Below are positions 61,425 through 64,000 of a DNA stretch of 64,000 bases, piece after piece. The translations under genes and the position numbers were made by a program. Below the pieces are notes generated by a model, which worked only from the letters and a program-made list of their open reading frames with translations, did no database searches and was not told the origin of the DNA. The stretch is from Erythrocercus mccallii (Eukaryota; Chordata; Aves; Passeriformes; Dicruridae). Position 1 is the first letter of the stretch. Every line of letters begins with the position of its first letter. Where the stretch lies: positions 124,001 through 188,000 of the forward strand of contig VZRG01000342.1 of the NCBI GenBank assembly GCA_013397435.1. Reading direction: 5' to 3'.

Positions 61425-61818
61425 CATGAAAAGAGTGAAAGAGCTGGAAATGTTTAGACCAGGGAAGGGTCTAATCAATGCCTGTAAATACCTGGTGGGG
61501 AAGGGGAGTGAAGAAGACAGAGGCAATGTCTAATCAGTGCTGCCTACTGAAAGGATCAGAGGCAATGGGCAAAAATTGAAATATATGAAATTCCACTTGA
61601 CCATGTGGGGGAATTGTTGTTGTTGTTTGTTGTTATTGTTGTTGTTGTGAGAGTGTCAAGCATTGTATCAAACTACCCAGAGAGGCTGTGGAAATATCTT
61701 GGATATATTCAACACCCGACTAGACAAGACCCTGAGTAGCCAGCTCTAGCAGACTCTGCTTTGAATTTTGGACTGCAGAATCTCTAGAAGCCCCTTTCCA
61801 TCTCAACTATTCCATGAT
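61425..61818 (+). mobile_element. Old CR1 LINE 3' part, interrupted by (GTT)n
   Basis: Decayed plus-strand CR1. Recognisable segments are AGAGCTGGAAATGTTTAGAC (about 61440), CCTGTAAATACCTGGTGGGG, ATCAGAGGCAATGGGCAAAA (about 61556), ATATGAAATTCCACTTGA, AAACTACCCAGAGAGGCTGT then GGAAATATCTTGGA, and the 3' end CTCTAGAAGCCCCTTTCCAT then CTCAACTATTCCATGA. A (GTT)n tract replaces the segment that normally encodes the R-K-N-F-F-T part. No frame is kept. Confidence 0.88.
61613..61648. repeat. (GTT)n microsatellite inside the CR1
   Basis: An imperfect GTT/TTG run of about 12 units grew within the old CR1 copy. It probably began from a TTTTT- or GTT-rich part of the ORF2 end. Confidence 0.93.
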
Positions 61819-64000
61819 TAATTATGGGGAGCTAGATATGGTCCTAACTGTATCTTGCTCCAGTTTCATAGGAGATATGCACTTTTCTCTCATTTTCAAC
61901 TGCATGCTTTTCAAGCTGTCTTCAGGTACAGTTATCTTTGGTAGGACTGTATTTCAGTTTTCCATTAGTCTTGCTTCTGTTTAGAATTTTATTCAGGTTG
62001 CTTTTTGCTTCCTTCCAGTTTTCTACCTGCATTTGAAAGTCTAGTACACAATCCTTTTCAACACATTCCTGATTGCTTGGTTTTGCTGTTTAAAATGCTT
62101 TTATCTAAATTGTAACTTTCTTTACATTTTCATCTGTTTGAAACTGATAGCTCTGACCTTGGGTAAACTCACTGCCTGTTAGAATATCATATTTTAGTAT
62201 AGTTTTTCTTTTTTTACCTCCTCTGCGTCTTTTCACTTTTCCTGCCCTATTCTAATAGATCACTGGTTTTCTTCAGGTTATTTTTTAAATACATGTCCTC
62301 TCAATTCTTTCCAGTGCATGATTTCAGTCTAAGGAAAATAATTTATGAAATGTCAACTATTCAAGGAAAAGCTTTTTTTTAAGTTTTTAGTTGAAGGTCT
62401 TAGAATAAATGCTCAGAAGAAGATGTAACTCACAGTTAATTTTTTACTGCCTAAAAATAACCTTTATTCCTACCACAGTTTTCATACAGGGAACTGATAG
62501 ACTAAAGTCAAAATATGAAACCAGCAATGTCCATTTCAACAAGCTTCCATACCACTGCATAGACAAAGACTACTATGGAGAGCAAGCTTCCTGGCCACCA
62601 TGAAGTACTAGAAGACCTGACAGAATTTTCTTTCAAGTAACTCCTAAATTAATTGTCTTTAGATACTAATAGAAATAATTATTTCTAATAATAAACTAAT
62701 ATACAGTATTTCTTTTCCACCTTAACTTAGTTTACAAAGTCATCAAGTTCTTTAACCAAAAAGATCACTTGTATCAATATAAAAGACTGAAAGATCACAC
62801 GGCCCAAAGTGTGATGAAGAACTTGCCAGACTGGATTATACTCTTAGAGCAATGTTTATTCTTCCTGTTCTTTTCAGATGTATTGCTCTAGATTACATGG
62901 TTATTTGTACCTGAACTACACATGGAGCCACTGGTGAAATGTTATGCCCTAGTGGGAAAGTTCATGAAGTCAGCATGGATCATACAAGTCTATTTTTGAA
63001 TCAGTTCTCATTTACTGACACAAAGCTGCAGCAGATGAGTTTACTCACCTTTTTTCCAAATAATTAAAATTATAGAAGACATTGAAAACTTCGTCCTTGG
63101 TGGTACCTTCAGATACACATCATCTTGTAGCATATTTTTAAATATGCACCGAGATGAGCACTATGAATCAAAGATAGAAATCTGCCCCTTACTGTTCCTG
63201 GATTCTGCACTATGCTGCTTGTTGGATTTAATAAAAAAGCCATTAAATAATGTTGTAAGTGCAGTTACTTCCTTGTTCTGCTCATCCTTGAAGTTAGGAA
63301 AATTCATTGGAAGCCTTTGCTCTTTATCTGCTGCCACAGCTGCTTTTGTTTATGCCTGGTAATGTCACTGTGTGCTCAAGTGTCTAGCACTCTTAGTCCT
63401 GACAGAAATGTGGAAGGAGAAATGCAAAGTAATATGCTACTTTTATTTTAACAACTGCAGTTAACATGATGTTACTTTTAGAAATGGATACTCAACTTTA
63501 TATAAAGACAAGGCAAGATCTCTGACTTTCTTCCTTGTAAAACCATTTGGAGTTAAAGAGGAGAAACAGGCAAAAAATTTGCACACAACCCACAACACCT
63601 TAATAAGAAACCACAGTGTCCTCTGTAAGAAATAGATACTTAAAACTCTAATCATTACCCTGATGGCACACTAATAAATGCCATAGAAATGGAGTTCAAA
63701 TAGAGTCACTTGAATGCCCAGCATCATATCCACAGGACTGTAAAACAAGATTCAAGAATATATGGGTGAGTTATCATTGTGGTCACTAAGAGCTCATCTA
63801 CGTAGTATCACCCAGCCTCTGCCCCAGTTACCTACCATGAATACAAAAATTGGAAAAAGTATAATTCAGTCTTGTTGACTGTCAGATTCAATAAGATTAG
63901 GTTACATTCAGCAAAATTGAAAATTCCTCACATCAAGAAAAAAAAATCCCTGTTTTTTGAGGGCATTGAACACTAAACCTAAAAAGAAATGTGTTTGTGC
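61819..64000. other. Unique gene-free DNA to the window end
   Basis: T-rich pyrimidine sequence runs from about 61860 to 62300. No exon, RNA gene or repeat family is recognised. The short plus frame at 63144-63362 has no recognised domain. Confidence 0.55.

Noticed and set aside
1..64000. Search for CRISPR arrays, operons, tRNA and rRNA genes
   Set aside because: There are no regularly spaced direct repeats with unique spacers, no ribosome-binding-site-led gene strings and no tRNA box A/box B pairs. The window is vertebrate, not prokaryotic.

Overview
The window reads as an AT-rich, CpG-poor, gene-free stretch of vertebrate nuclear DNA, almost certainly from a bird. The main evidence is ten fragments of CR1 LINE retrotransposons, several of them with recognisable reverse-transcriptase or C-terminal ORF2 peptides and 3' ends made of ATTCTATG-like repeats. 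A solo LTR of a type I know from bird genomes supports this. Some CR1 copies are much more decayed and resemble the older CR1 subfamilies best known from turtles and crocodilians. There is no bacterial-style gene organisation: the open reading frames are short, overlap on both strands and start at random ATGs. I could not identify a single convincing exon of a known protein-coding gene, a tRNA, an rRNA or a known small RNA. The window could be intergenic (a gene desert) or lie inside a very long intron; the sequence alone does not decide.

Layout. A 55-base assembly gap lies at 686-740. From 741 to about 16.7 kb the DNA is unique, broken only by an old CR1 (5.66-6.06 kb) and a CR1 tail (11.14-11.20 kb). 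From 16.7 to 25.8 kb there are several blocks that look like conserved non-coding elements: octamer motifs, E-boxes and retained CpGs. The most unusual is at 22.58-23.69 kb. There a palindromic E-box block is followed by a small GC- and CpG-rich islet holding an ATG in good Kozak context and a consensus splice donor. Two CR1 tails (19.0 and 20.7 kb) and a perfect (AAGG)n microsatellite (24.3 kb) also fall in this part. From 29.7 to 39.7 kb mobile elements are denser: a 0.7 kb CR1 on the plus strand, a 0.6 kb solo LTR with a striking inverted repeat, a 0.86 kb CR1 on the minus strand with an RT fragment, and a short CR1 tail. From 39.7 to 64 kb there is mostly unique AT-rich DNA, with a CpG-retaining block at 44.87-45.19 kb, an ancient CR1 at 50.1-50.5 kb, a compound AT microsatellite at 51.25 kb, two adjacent CR1 copies at 54.2-55.2 kb, another enhancer-like block at 56.74-57.0 kb, and an old CR1 split by a (GTT)n tract at 61.4-61.8 kb.

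No genes work together here in the usual sense. The most useful working model is a gene desert or giant intron with scattered cis-regulatory candidates and a background of decayed retroelements. All regulatory calls rest on composition and motif content read by eye; none has been tested by alignment.
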